Source: JAKFWF01 sp031374115 (GTDB taxonomy: Bacteria; Pseudomonadota; Alphaproteobacteria; Rhizobiales; Hyphomicrobiaceae). From it: 64,000 nucleotides of DNA. Where the stretch lies: positions 14,896-78,895 of the forward strand of contig JANMNO010000027.1 of assembly GCA_031374115.1 (NCBI GenBank). The letters run 5' to 3'. The notes beneath the pieces are model-generated. The model was given only the letters and a program-made list of their open reading frames with translations. It did not search any database and was not told where the DNA came from. Positions 17,602 to 25,883 of this stretch are shown in pieces. Positions within the stretch are counted from its first letter, which is position 1, and each line of letters opens with the position of its first letter. Both the position numbers and the translations under genes were made by a program.

Positions 17602-18549
17602 CTACTTCCACCAGCCGTCGACGAAGGCTTGGATGAGGGCGCGGGCGATGGCTTGCTGGCCGGGGACCCAGTAGTTGCCGGGGTGACGCTTCTCGAGCAT
17701 TAGCCGGATTTCGTCCTTACTGAACCAGCGGGCCTCCTCGATCTCGTTGGGGTCAATCTTGATTTCGGTGGTCGTCGCCATGCCGAGCGCACCCAGCATC
17801 AGCGAATGCGGGAACGGCCACGGCTGGCACGAGTGATAACGAACCTCGTCCACTTCGAGTCCGGCTTCCTCGAAGATCTCGCGGCGCACCGCATGTTCCA
17901 AATCTTCGCCCGGTTCGATGAAGCCGGCAAGGGTCGAGTACATGCGCGGCTCTTTCTGGAACCGGGCTTCGTGGCCGAGCAGGCAACGCTCGCCGTCGGT
18001 CACCAGCATGATGACGACGGGATCGGTGCGGGGAAAGTGCTCCTGCCCGCAGGCCCAGCATTTGCGCTTCCAGCCGCCATCCTTGATCATCGTCGTGCCA
18101 CCGCAGCGGCCGCAACAGTGCGTGCTTTCGTGCCAGTGGGTGAGCGACTTCGCCTGGCCGATCAGCGACACGTCGTCCGCACTCATGATGCCCTGCATGG
18201 CGAGCGTTCGCAGGTCGACCAGCGGCCGCATCATGCTCGCGCCACCCGGCGCGTTTTTGGCCCGATGCTCGGTTACCGCGATGGCGAAGTGCCCGGCACC
18301 GGTGGCGCGGTCGACACCGAGAAACAGCGCATCGGCGGTTGGCAGCCCGAGGTTCTGCAATTCTTCCTGCTTGAACCAGCGGATGTGGGCAATTGATTTT
18401 GCTTCGTTGGAAATGATCACCGGTTTAGCGTCGGCCAGCACCAGGAATCGAGCATTAGGGGCGTTGCGAAGACCGGTCAGATAGGCCTCGTCGCTTCGTT
18501 TCAGCCCAACGCGGTCGAGTACGGTTGTCGTCCGCAGTGTCGGTATCAT
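17602..18549 (-). CDS. nudC: NAD(+) diphosphatase (NudC)
   Basis: A 315-residue Nudix hydrolase that cleaves NAD(H) to nicotinamide mononucleotide and AMP, and in E. coli removes NAD caps from RNA. A zinc ribbon is formed by CGRCGG and CWACGQ, followed by FPRTDPVVIMLV. The Nudix box is GFIEPGEDLEHAVRREIFEEAG, and the NudC-specific SCQPWPFPHSLM follows it. Start at 18549 (MIPTLRTT) gives the expected length; the frame is open upstream to 18594, but without a ribosome site I trust. Confidence 0.95.
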   Translation of the reverse strand: MIPTLRTTTVLDRVGLKRSDEAYLTGLRNAPNARFLVLADAKPVIISNEAKSIAHIRWFKQEELQNLGLPTADALFLGVDRATGAGHFAIAVTEHRAKNAPGGASMMRPLVDLRTLAMQGIMSADDVSLIGQAKSLTHWHESTHCCGRCGGTTMIKDGGWKRKCWACGQEHFPRTDPVVIMLVTDGERCLLGHEARFQKEPRMYSTLAGFIEPGEDLEHAVRREIFEEAGLEVDEVRYHSCQPWPFPHSLMLGALGMATTTEIKIDPNEIEEARWFSKDEIRLMLEKRHPGNYWVPGQQAIARALIQAFVDGWWK

Positions 18550-18644
18550 TGGGCTGCCCCCTTCGCGCGCAGATGTCTTGGCGCCACAGAGCACAATCGA
18601 CCCGCTATCTGCAACCGGGAGACTAATCGCCTGCTATGCGTCGT

Positions 18645-21206
18645 CTACAGCCAAAGCACCTTGCGGCGCAGATCGATGTCATCAGATAGCGCTTTGGAGG
18701 GGCCGATGTGAGTAATCTGGCCGCGTTCGAGGGCCACGGTGCGGTCGGACAACGCGAGTGCCAAATCGAGATGATGGTCGACGATCAGAATCGAGACTTC
18801 CTGGCGAAGCTTGTCGAAGGCCTCAAAGAGCTCTTCGACGATCGCCGGCGCCAACCCTTCGAACGGCTCGTCGAGCAGCAGGATACGGGTATCTCCTGAC
18901 AACGCTCGTGCGACCGCGACCATCTGTTGCTCACCGCCCGACAGATAGTCGGCGGGTGAACGCCAGCGCTCCTTGATGCGCGGGAAAAAAGTGAAGATCT
19001 TCTCTTCCTCCCAAAACATGCCTGCGCCGTTGCGCCTCTTGAGGCGGCCCAGTTCCATATTTTCGGCGACGCTCATGCCGGCAAACAATCCCCGTCCCTG
19101 CGGGACATAGGAAATGCCGCGCCGTGTGATCACCGAAGACGGTGAACCGGCGAGCGCGTTGCCAGCAAGATCGACCTTGCCTGATGCTGGCGGCGCGATG
19201 CCGGTTATAGTTTTCAGCACCGTCGATTTACCGGCGCCGTTGCGTCCGAGTAAGGCCACAATCTCGTTCTGGCGCACATCGAACGTCACATCGCGCAGGA
19301 TGTGGCTCTTACCGTAGAAGGTGTTCACCCCTGCCAGCGTCAGCAGAACCTCGGGCTTGGCGGCGGTCGGGCGGGCTTTTTCCGCCAGCGCGTGAGCACC
19401 CGACCCGATATAGACCTCTTGCACCTTCGGCGAGCTGCGGGCGTCTTCGACGGTTCCATCGACCAGAACCTGGCCCTCGTTCATGACCGTCACGTGGTCG
19501 GCGAGTTCGAACACGCGGTCGATGTCGTGCTCGACGAGGAGCACTGGAATGTCGGTTGAGATCTGCTTGATCAACCGGCCGACGCGATCGCGTTCGGCGG
19601 AGGCAAGGCCCGCGAGCGGCTCGTCGAGAAGCAGAATCCGTGGTTTGGTCGCGATCGCGACGGCCATGTCCAACAGGCGCTGCCCGCCGTAGGAAAGTGA
19701 CCCAGCCTCCGCTTTCTCGACGCCTGCCAAACCCATCGTCGAGATGATTGCCGCCGTCTCGCGATTGACGTTTTCAAGGCCTCCCGATGGGCTCCAGATG
19801 CTGAACCGCTTCGGATCGCGCGCTTGCGCAGCTAGTCTGACGTTCTCCTCGATTGTGAGCGTGGGAAAGAGATTGGTGATCTGGAACGAACGGCCAATTC
19901 CAGCGGTCGTGATTGCCTCTGGGCTCATGCTGGCAACCTGACGGTTGGCGAGCGCGACCTTACCCGTGTCGGGCGCAAACATGCCTGAGATCAGGTTGAA
20001 AGCCGTCGTCTTGCCCGCTCCGTTCGGGCCGATCAGCGCGTGCAGCGTTCGGTCCTTGACGGCAAAGCTGACGCCTTGCACGGCCTTGATGCCACCGAAG
20101 CTCTTGGCGATGCCGCCAACTTCGAGCACGGCGCCGTCGACGTGGCTCGCCGGCTTGAGAAAGTCCGGCAGTACGGTCGCGCCAGCCTGCCGCGATGCCA
20201 TCGCAGCGTCGAGCGCGACGGATTTGCGAAACGGTTGCAGCAGCCGCTGGGCGACGCCGACGAGGCCGGTCGGTGAAAACACGATGAAGCCGACGAACAG
20301 CAGCCCAAAGTAAAGCAGCCAGTTCTCGGTCACGCTCGACAGATAATCGCGAAAAATGATGAAAAACACGGCGCCGAGCGCTGGCCCCAAGAAAGAGCGC
20401 ATGCCGCCGATCACTACCATGGCGATAAGCTCGCCGGAGAATGGCACGCCGATCGGATCGGCCGATGTCATCCGGTTGTTAAAGAGGAGCAGCGTGCCGG
20501 CGAGACCCGTGAGCGTCGCCGAAATGACGAACGCGAGCAGCTTGTAGTTCTGCGTCGCATAGCCGACAAACGTCGCGCGCTGTTCGTTCTCGCGGATCGC
20601 CACCAGCACTTGCCCCGCTGGCGAGCGATGAAGGCGCCACAGGAACCACGTGACGAAGAAAGCGATTGTGGCGACCAGTCCGTAATAGTTGATGCGCGTG
20701 TCGAAGCTTACACCCATGTAGACTGGCCGGGTAATCCCGCCGAGTCCGTCCTCGCCGCCGGTGACGGCAGTCCATCGAAACGCGATAACATACAACATGG
20801 CGGACAGAGCGAGCGTCAGAAGCGAAAAATAAACGCCCCGCCGCCGCAGGATCAGCACGCCAAAAACCGCCGAAAGAACGGCAATGAAAGCTGCAGCCAA
20901 GATCACAGGCAGAAAGAATGCTTCGGGGAACAGGTGTCGCTGTATCAGGCCCGCTGCGTACGCGCTCAAGCCGAACCATGCGCCATGCCCGAACGACACA
21001 AGGCCGGTGTAGCCGACGAGCACGTTGAGCGCCATGCAGGCAATGGCGAAAATCACGACTTCCGTTGCCGACGTGATGGTCAAGCCGATGGCCGGCATGA
21101 TGACCGGCAACGCCAACAGCACGGCGGCGGCCACAAATAGAGGCACGCGATCTTGCATCGTCGTGGCGGGTGCGAAGTTTGTCATCTGCGGGACATGGTC
21201 TTGCAT
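18645..21206 (-). CDS. Fused branched-chain amino acid ABC transporter: LivM permease plus LivG and LivF ATPases
   Basis: One uninterrupted 853-residue frame holds three proteins that are usually separate. Residues about 1-330 are a LivM permease (multiple helices, GYTGLVSFGHGAWFGLSAYA). About 355-595 is LivG: Walker A GPNGAGKTT near 390, signature LSYGGQ, Walker B ILLLDEPLAGL. About 620-853 is LivF: Walker A GRNGAGKST near 652, signature LSGGEQQ, Walker B ILLLDEPFEGL. With LivH it would give a complete importer from two polypeptides. AGGAG precedes the ATG at 21206; an ATG at 21218 overlaps the livH stop. Substrate is probably an amino acid or small acid; the family is broad. Confidence 0.93.
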   Translation of the reverse strand: MQDHVPQMTNFAPATTMQDRVPLFVAAAVLLALPVIMPAIGLTITSATEVVIFAIACMALNVLVGYTGLVSFGHGAWFGLSAYAAGLIQRHLFPEAFFLPVILAAAFIAVLSAVFGVLILRRRGVYFSLLTLALSAMLYVIAFRWTAVTGGEDGLGGITRPVYMGVSFDTRINYYGLVATIAFFVTWFLWRLHRSPAGQVLVAIRENEQRATFVGYATQNYKLLAFVISATLTGLAGTLLLFNNRMTSADPIGVPFSGELIAMVVIGGMRSFLGPALGAVFFIIFRDYLSSVTENWLLYFGLLFVGFIVFSPTGLVGVAQRLLQPFRKSVALDAAMASRQAGATVLPDFLKPASHVDGAVLEVGGIAKSFGGIKAVQGVSFAVKDRTLHALIGPNGAGKTTAFNLISGMFAPDTGKVALANRQVASMSPEAITTAGIGRSFQITNLFPTLTIEENVRLAAQARDPKRFSIWSPSGGLENVNRETAAIISTMGLAGVEKAEAGSLSYGGQRLLDMAVAIATKPRILLLDEPLAGLASAERDRVGRLIKQISTDIPVLLVEHDIDRVFELADHVTVMNEGQVLVDGTVEDARSSPKVQEVYIGSGAHALAEKARPTAAKPEVLLTLAGVNTFYGKSHILRDVTFDVRQNEIVALLGRNGAGKSTVLKTITGIAPPASGKVDLAGNALAGSPSSVITRRGISYVPQGRGLFAGMSVAENMELGRLKRRNGAGMFWEEEKIFTFFPRIKERWRSPADYLSGGEQQMVAVARALSGDTRILLLDEPFEGLAPAIVEELFEAFDKLRQEVSILIVDHHLDLALALSDRTVALERGQITHIGPSKALSDDIDLRRKVLWL

Positions 21207-21214
21207 GGCGCTCC

Positions 21215-22093
21215 TCATTCGAAGCGCTGGATGCGCTCGCCGAGCAGGCCGCGCGGCCTGAACAAGAGCACGAGGAGCATCAGAAAGTAGATCGCGGCGG
21301 TAGACGCTTGCGGATACCCGACGGCAGTGATCACGCCCTTGACCAGGCCAACCAGCAGCGCCGATAGCACCACGCCCCAGAACGAGCCTAGCCCGCCGAT
21401 CACGCACACGACGAAGGCCGGTGTGATGATTTCCTGACCCATCGCCGGATGTACCGAGTAGATCGGCGCCAGCAGCACGCCCGCGAGACCGGCCAAGCCG
21501 ATACCGAGCCCGGCCACCGCCATCATGTACGGCTGTAGCGAGATGCCGAGCGCGCCGACCATGTCGGGGTTCTGCACGCCAGCGCGCACGACGCGTCCGA
21601 ACGCGGTTTTTTGCAACAGGAACCAGAGCCCGGCGATGCAGCCGATCGCGATCGCAAGCAGGACGCTGCGATAGTAGGAATACACAAAGTCGCCGACGAA
21701 AATCTGCCCTCTCAAGGCTTGCGGGATCGCAACCGAGATTGGCGGGGCGCCGAAAATCACGCGGAGCGCCTGTTCGGCCACCATCGCCAAACCGAAGGTC
21801 AACAGCAGCGATAAGATCGGATCCGAGCGATAGAAGCGCTGGAAGAGCAGGCGTTCCGTAGCGATGCCCAGGAGCGCGACTAACACCGGGGTGACGATTA
21901 GCGATCCGCCGAACCCCACGTAAGGTAGCACGATTACCGAGATGTACGCGCCGATCGCATAAAACGCCCCGTGCGCCAAATTGACGATGCCGCCAAGTGA
22001 AAAGATCAGCGACAAGCCAAGCGCGATCAGCAGGTAGTACACGCCGTCCAGTAGGCCGTTCGCAACATGCTGGATGAAAAGCGCGGTATTCAT
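21215..22093 (-). CDS. livH: Branched-chain amino acid-type ABC transporter permease (LivH)
   Basis: A 292-residue inner-membrane permease with about eight helices. Family markers: QHVANGLLDGVYYLLIALGLSLIF at the N-terminus, GIVNLAHGAFYAIGAYI, and a C-terminal FRPRGLLGERIQRFE. It forms the translocation pore with the LivM part of the downstream fusion, and its stop overlaps an upstream candidate ATG of that fusion (ATGA at 21215-21218). The binding-protein gene lies 137 bases upstream on the same strand. Confidence 0.94.
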   Translation of the reverse strand: MNTALFIQHVANGLLDGVYYLLIALGLSLIFSLGGIVNLAHGAFYAIGAYISVIVLPYVGFGGSLIVTPVLVALLGIATERLLFQRFYRSDPILSLLLTFGLAMVAEQALRVIFGAPPISVAIPQALRGQIFVGDFVYSYYRSVLLAIAIGCIAGLWFLLQKTAFGRVVRAGVQNPDMVGALGISLQPYMMAVAGLGIGLAGLAGVLLAPIYSVHPAMGQEIITPAFVVCVIGGLGSFWGVVLSALLVGLVKGVITAVGYPQASTAAIYFLMLLVLLFRPRGLLGERIQRFE

Positions 22094-22230
22094 GGGTTTG
22101 TCCAGCTGGAAAAGAGGATGCGATACCGGCTTACGAGCGATTCATTCGGTCGCCAACTGACCAACTGAACTGCTCCGATTCTCGTTCTGGCCGTCTCCGC
22201 CGCCAGGACGAGAAGAGACCCGCGGTCACC

Positions 22231-23499
22231 TCAAGCAGGGAACTTGCACTCGTTCTCTTCCTTGGTGGCGGCGATCACTTCCAGATCCTCGTTCGGGCCG
22301 GGCACGGCGGCAGACGACTTGAAGATGTCCCACTGGTTCTTGGCTTCGGCCGCCGGTAACGCGGTCACCGTGTACATCTCGTGCATCAACTGATGATCGC
22401 TCGGGCGGAAATAGCCCGGACGCGTTTTCAGCAGATCGAACTTAGCGCCCTTCTCCAGATGCTCGATGATCTTGACCGCTTCCGTGGTCTTGGCTTCGGT
22501 CATCGCCTGGGCCAAGATCTTCACCGCGATATAGTCTCCCCAGGCTTGGTTTTCCGGAGGTTTGCCGTACTTCTTGGTGAAGGCTGCCACGAACGATTTT
22601 GTGCCTGGCGTGTCGAGCAAATGGTGCCACACGACCGGCCAGGTGCCACCGAAGTTCTCCTTGCCGGCGCCCCAGGCGAGGGCGGTATCGAAGCCGAAGC
22701 CAGCGACCGGGAACTTCAGACCGAACTCGGAATATTGCTTCAGGAAGTTGGTGATCTGGTTGCCGGCAAGATTGGAGATCACGAGATCCGGGTTGGCGCT
22801 GCGGATTTCGAGCAGGAGGCCGGAGAAGTCGGTCGCGTCGGTCGGCACCAGCTTGTCGGCCGCGAATTGTCCGCCGTTGCCTTCCATGAAGCGCTTGGCG
22901 ACTTTCAACAAGTCGTGGCCGAACGCGTAGTCGGCGGTCAGGGAGAACCACTTCTTGCCCTTGACCAGACCCTGCTCCATCAGCGAGCGGCCGCAGGTTT
23001 TCACGTACATCGAGTTCTGGCTCTCGACGTGGAACATGTACTTGTTGCAATTCGAGCCGCGCAGCGCGTCCGAATTGCCGCCGGTATTGATGTACAGGTT
23101 TTTGGTACGCTGGGCGACCTGGGCGATCGTCAGGCACGAGGCCGATGAGATTTCGCCGACGATTGCCGCCACCTTGTCGCGCTCGATCATGCGCTCGGCC
23201 TTGGTTGATGCGGTCTGCGGATTGACCGAATCCTCTTTCAGGATCTCGAGCTTGCGGCCCATGACGCCACCTCCCGCATTGATCTCCTCGACGACGAGAT
23301 CGATCGCCTGTACGGCGAACTCGCCGAGCGGCCCGAGAAAGCCGGTGCGCGGTGTAAGGTGCCCAAGGCGGATCGCCTCCGACTGCGCCAAGCTGATCGC
23401 CGGGAACCCGGTCACAGCAGTGATTGCTGTGGCAGCGCCCGCTCCTTTGATCAAAGAACGTCGTGAAGGCGCATCCGAATTTGATTTGGACTTAGACAT
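22231..23499 (-). CDS. Branched-chain amino acid-type ABC transporter substrate-binding protein, Tat-exported
   Basis: A 422-residue periplasmic binding protein of the LivJ/LivK (peripla_BP_6) family. The N-terminus has a twin-arginine signal (SRRSLIKGAGAA) ending near ISLAQ. The mature protein begins AIRLGHLTPRTGFLGPLGEFA and contains AIVGEISSASCLTIAQ and the variable ligand cleft. GGAGG precedes the ATG by 5 bases. It should deliver ligand to LivH/LivMGF, but this family binds amino acids, amides, urea and aromatic acids, so the ligand is open. It is divergent from a carnitine-dehydrogenase-like gene, which hints at a hydroxyacid or betaine-like substrate. Confidence 0.92.
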   Translation of the reverse strand: MSKSKSNSDAPSRRSLIKGAGAATAITAVTGFPAISLAQSEAIRLGHLTPRTGFLGPLGEFAVQAIDLVVEEINAGGGVMGRKLEILKEDSVNPQTASTKAERMIERDKVAAIVGEISSASCLTIAQVAQRTKNLYINTGGNSDALRGSNCNKYMFHVESQNSMYVKTCGRSLMEQGLVKGKKWFSLTADYAFGHDLLKVAKRFMEGNGGQFAADKLVPTDATDFSGLLLEIRSANPDLVISNLAGNQITNFLKQYSEFGLKFPVAGFGFDTALAWGAGKENFGGTWPVVWHHLLDTPGTKSFVAAFTKKYGKPPENQAWGDYIAVKILAQAMTEAKTTEAVKIIEHLEKGAKFDLLKTRPGYFRPSDHQLMHEMYTVTALPAAEAKNQWDIFKSSAAVPGPNEDLEVIAATKEENECKFPA

Positions 23500-23686
23500 T
23501 TCATCCTCCGGGTTTGTATTGTCGGCCAGACTGAAGCGCTGGTCTCGTTCGAAATTGTCGATCTATGGCAACATTATCGGCCGCAACTATGATCCCGATC
23601 AGGGTGCGACAGGGCCGGGAGCGTTGTCCAGTGGCGATTTCCGCCGAGCCGCTATGTCCTTCGACAAAGCTTAAGGGGAGAAGATC

Positions 23687-24622
23687 GTGAGCAAGATCAA
23701 GACCGTCGCGGTAATCGGTTCGGGCACCATCGGAGCGAGTTGGGCGGCACTGTTCATCGGTCACGGTTACGATGTGATTGCCACCGACCCGGGACCCGAC
23801 GCAGAAGCCCGGATGCGGGCGTTTGTCGCTCGCGCATTGCCGAACGCGAAGCCAGAAAAGTCCGTCGAACAAGGTTCTCTGACGTTTGTTGCGACCTCAG
23901 AGGAGGCTGCAGCCAATGCCGATCTGATCCAGGAAAATGCGCCCGAGCGGGCCGATCTGAAGGTTGATTTGATCGCGCGACTGGAAGCGGCAGCTCCCCC
24001 ACACTGCATCATTGCTTCGAGCACGACGGCGTTTCCGCAATCGACGATTGCAATGAAGGCCAAGGACAAGACGCGAGTGATCGTGGCTCATCCCTTTAAT
24101 CCGCCGCATTTGGTGCCGCTGGTCGAACTTGTCGGCGTGACACCCGATGCCCCGGCCGTGCTCGCCGCATACCAGTTCTATAAGTCGCTCGGCCGCGAGC
24201 CGGTGATCCTCAAGAAGGAGGCGGTCGGACACTTGGCCAACCGGCTGCAAGGCGCGCTGATGCGCGAGGCGATGTACTGCCTCGAGCAGGGTATCGCCGG
24301 CGTCGAGGATATCGATCGCGCGCTGCGCTATGGTCCGGGTCTGCGCTGGGCCTTCATGGGTGCATTCCAAACCTATCATTTAGCTGGCGGCGCGGGCGGG
24401 ATCAGACACTACTTCAAGCACCTGGGGGCGAGCCAGACGCAGCGCTGGGCGGCGCTTGGCACGCCGAACCTTACACCCGAGTTCGAGGCTCGCGCGATCG
24501 CCGGTGTAGAGGCGATGATCGGCGATCGTACGATCGCTGATCTGGAGGCCGAGCGCGATCGGGCATTAATCGGCATCGTGGCAGCGGCGAAGGCTGCGCG
24601 GTCGGCAGGCGGTTTCGAATAG
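23687..24622 (+). CDS. 3-hydroxyacyl-CoA dehydrogenase family protein, carnitine dehydrogenase-like
   Basis: A 311-residue NAD-dependent dehydrogenase. Rossmann motif VIGSGTIGASWAALFIGHGYDV at the N-terminus, QENAPER, SSTTAFPQS and HPFNPPHLVPLVE with the catalytic His of the family. The C-terminal domain has GPGLRWAFMGAFQTYHLAGGAGG, a pattern I associate with L-carnitine 3-dehydrogenase and lambda-crystallin rather than fatty-acid enzymes. There is no thioesterase tail as in some carnitine dehydrogenases. GTG start at 23687 after AGGGGAG. It shares a 187-base divergent region with the Liv-type binding protein, suggesting shared regulation and a link between the imported compound and this oxidation. 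Confidence 0.85.
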   Translation: MSKIKTVAVIGSGTIGASWAALFIGHGYDVIATDPGPDAEARMRAFVARALPNAKPEKSVEQGSLTFVATSEEAAANADLIQENAPERADLKVDLIARLEAAAPPHCIIASSTTAFPQSTIAMKAKDKTRVIVAHPFNPPHLVPLVELVGVTPDAPAVLAAYQFYKSLGREPVILKKEAVGHLANRLQGALMREAMYCLEQGIAGVEDIDRALRYGPGLRWAFMGAFQTYHLAGGAGGIRHYFKHLGASQTQRWAALGTPNLTPEFEARAIAGVEAMIGDRTIADLEAERDRALIGIVAAAKAARSAGGFE

Positions 24623-24939
24623 CAGCGCCAACATTGCGGCTGCGACAAAAAAAGTGCATCACAGGGCGGAGAAGTGTTGACCGATGTTGGTCAAGTGTAT
24701 ATGACCCCACCAACTCTCACGGTCAGGTGGTAGACCAATTTGCAGATGCGTTCGCGCTCAGCAGGTCTAGACACTGCCGTATCCAAGCAGAGACGCAAAT
24801 TCGGGACCACGACCCGCTACTTCGTAAGAGGTGCGGGTCCTCTGGAATTCGAGCTGGGCGATCGCATTACGCGATGCCTGGCTAATAGGCTTGAGGCTAC
24901 TCGGTATCACGGGTGTCTCGTATAACGGACAAGGGCATC
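24623..24939 (+). other. 317-base leader and promoter region of the ribosomal superoperon
   Basis: No gene is seen here. It contains the likely str promoter (24677-24703), then about 235 bases of leader before rpsL. The frame of rpsL is open from 24913, but a start there lacks a ribosome site. An A-run (24649-24655) follows the end of the upstream dehydrogenase gene without a clear stem. Confidence 0.7.
24677..24703 (+). promoter_or_regulatory. Probable promoter of the str-S10-spc operons with palindrome over the -35 box
   Basis: TTGACC (24677-24682) is a good -35 box; TATATG (24698-24703) is a possible -10 with a short 15-base spacer. TTGACC and GGTCAA (24689-24694) form a perfect 6-6-6 palindrome that covers the -35 box and half the spacer, which is the layout of an operator. 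The motif TTGACnnATGTTG recurs at the alpha-operon promoter (41480). Confidence 0.55.
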
Positions 24940-25311
24940 ATGCCGACGATTCAACAGCTGATCCGCAAGCCACGGACGCCAAAGACATACCGGGAAAAAT
25001 CCCGGCATATGGAGGCGTGCCCGCAGAAGCGCGGCGTTTGTACGCGCGTCTACACGACGACGCCGAAGAAGCCCAACTCGGCACTGCGTAAGGTCGCCAA
25101 GATCCGGTTGACCAACGGCTTCGAGGTCATCGGCTACATCCCAGGCGAAGGCCACAACCTGCAGGAGCACTCCGTCGTCCTCATCCGCGGCGGCCGCGTC
25201 AAGGATTTGCCGGGCGTTCGCTATCACATCATTCGCGGCGTGCTGGACACCCAGGGTGTCGGTGACCGCAAGCAGCGCCGTTCCAAGTACGGCGCTAAGC
25301 GTCCGAAGTAA
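24940..25311 (+). CDS. rpsL: 30S ribosomal protein S12
   Basis: 123 residues starting MPTIQQLIRKPR. S12 sits at the decoding centre of the 30S subunit. The streptomycin-site lysines are present as the wild type (TTPKKPNSALRK and GRVKDLPG), so no rpsL-type streptomycin resistance is expected from sequence. C-terminus DRKQRRSKYGAKRPK is standard. First gene of the superoperon. The segment around TPKTYREKSRHM is more variable than usual. Confidence 0.97.
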   Translation: MPTIQQLIRKPRTPKTYREKSRHMEACPQKRGVCTRVYTTTPKKPNSALRKVAKIRLTNGFEVIGYIPGEGHNLQEHSVVLIRGGRVKDLPGVRYHIIRGVLDTQGVGDRKQRRSKYGAKRPK

Positions 25312-25384
25312 GTCAGTCGCCGGTTGCAGCTTTCGGGCTCGCCGGTTCTGAACCGCTAAATCTTTTGAAATTTAAGGGCTCGTC

Positions 25385-25855
25385 ATGTCCCGTCGTCACA
25401 AAGCAGAAAAGCGCGAAGTCAACCCAGACCCGAAGTTCGGGGATCTGGTGCTGACCAAGTTCATGAACGCTGTCATGGAGCAGGGTAAGAAGTCGGTCGC
25501 CGAAAACATCGTTTATGGTGCTCTCGAGCGGATGGAGCAGAAGGTCAAGTCGGACCCGATCGTGCTGTTCCGTTCGGCGCTGGAAAATGTGATGCCGGCT
25601 GTCGAAGTTCGCTCACGTCGTGTGGGCGGCGCCACCTATCAGGTGCCGGTCGAAGTTCGTAACGAGCGCCGCCAGGCGCTGGCCATCCGTTGGATCATCG
25701 CTGCGGCCCGTTCGCGCAATGAGAATACGATGGTGGAGCGGCTGTCGGGCGAATTGACCGATGCTGCGAACAACCGTGGAACAGCGGTTAAGAAGCGCGA
25801 AGACACGCATAAGATGGCGGAAGCCAATCGCGCGTTCTCGCACTACCGCTGGTAA
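25385..25855 (+). CDS. rpsG: 30S ribosomal protein S7
   Basis: 156 residues, the standard length. S7 nucleates assembly of the 30S head and contacts the E-site tRNA. Markers: MSRRHKAEKREVNPDPKFGD at the start, RSRRVGGATYQVPVEV in the middle and AFSHYRW at the end. It lies 73 bases after rpsL and 28 before fusA. In enterobacteria S7 represses its own operon by binding the rpsL-rpsG gap; whether that holds here cannot be seen. Confidence 0.97.
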   Translation: MSRRHKAEKREVNPDPKFGDLVLTKFMNAVMEQGKKSVAENIVYGALERMEQKVKSDPIVLFRSALENVMPAVEVRSRRVGGATYQVPVEVRNERRQALAIRWIIAAARSRNENTMVERLSGELTDAANNRGTAVKKREDTHKMAEANRAFSHYRW

Positions 25856-25883
25856 TACGAATTACGTTTCGGAGGTACGAGCC

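Noticed and set aside
24623..24939. tRNA or small RNA in the superoperon leader
   Set aside because: No cloverleaf or T-loop consensus was seen; only promoter-like elements are supported.
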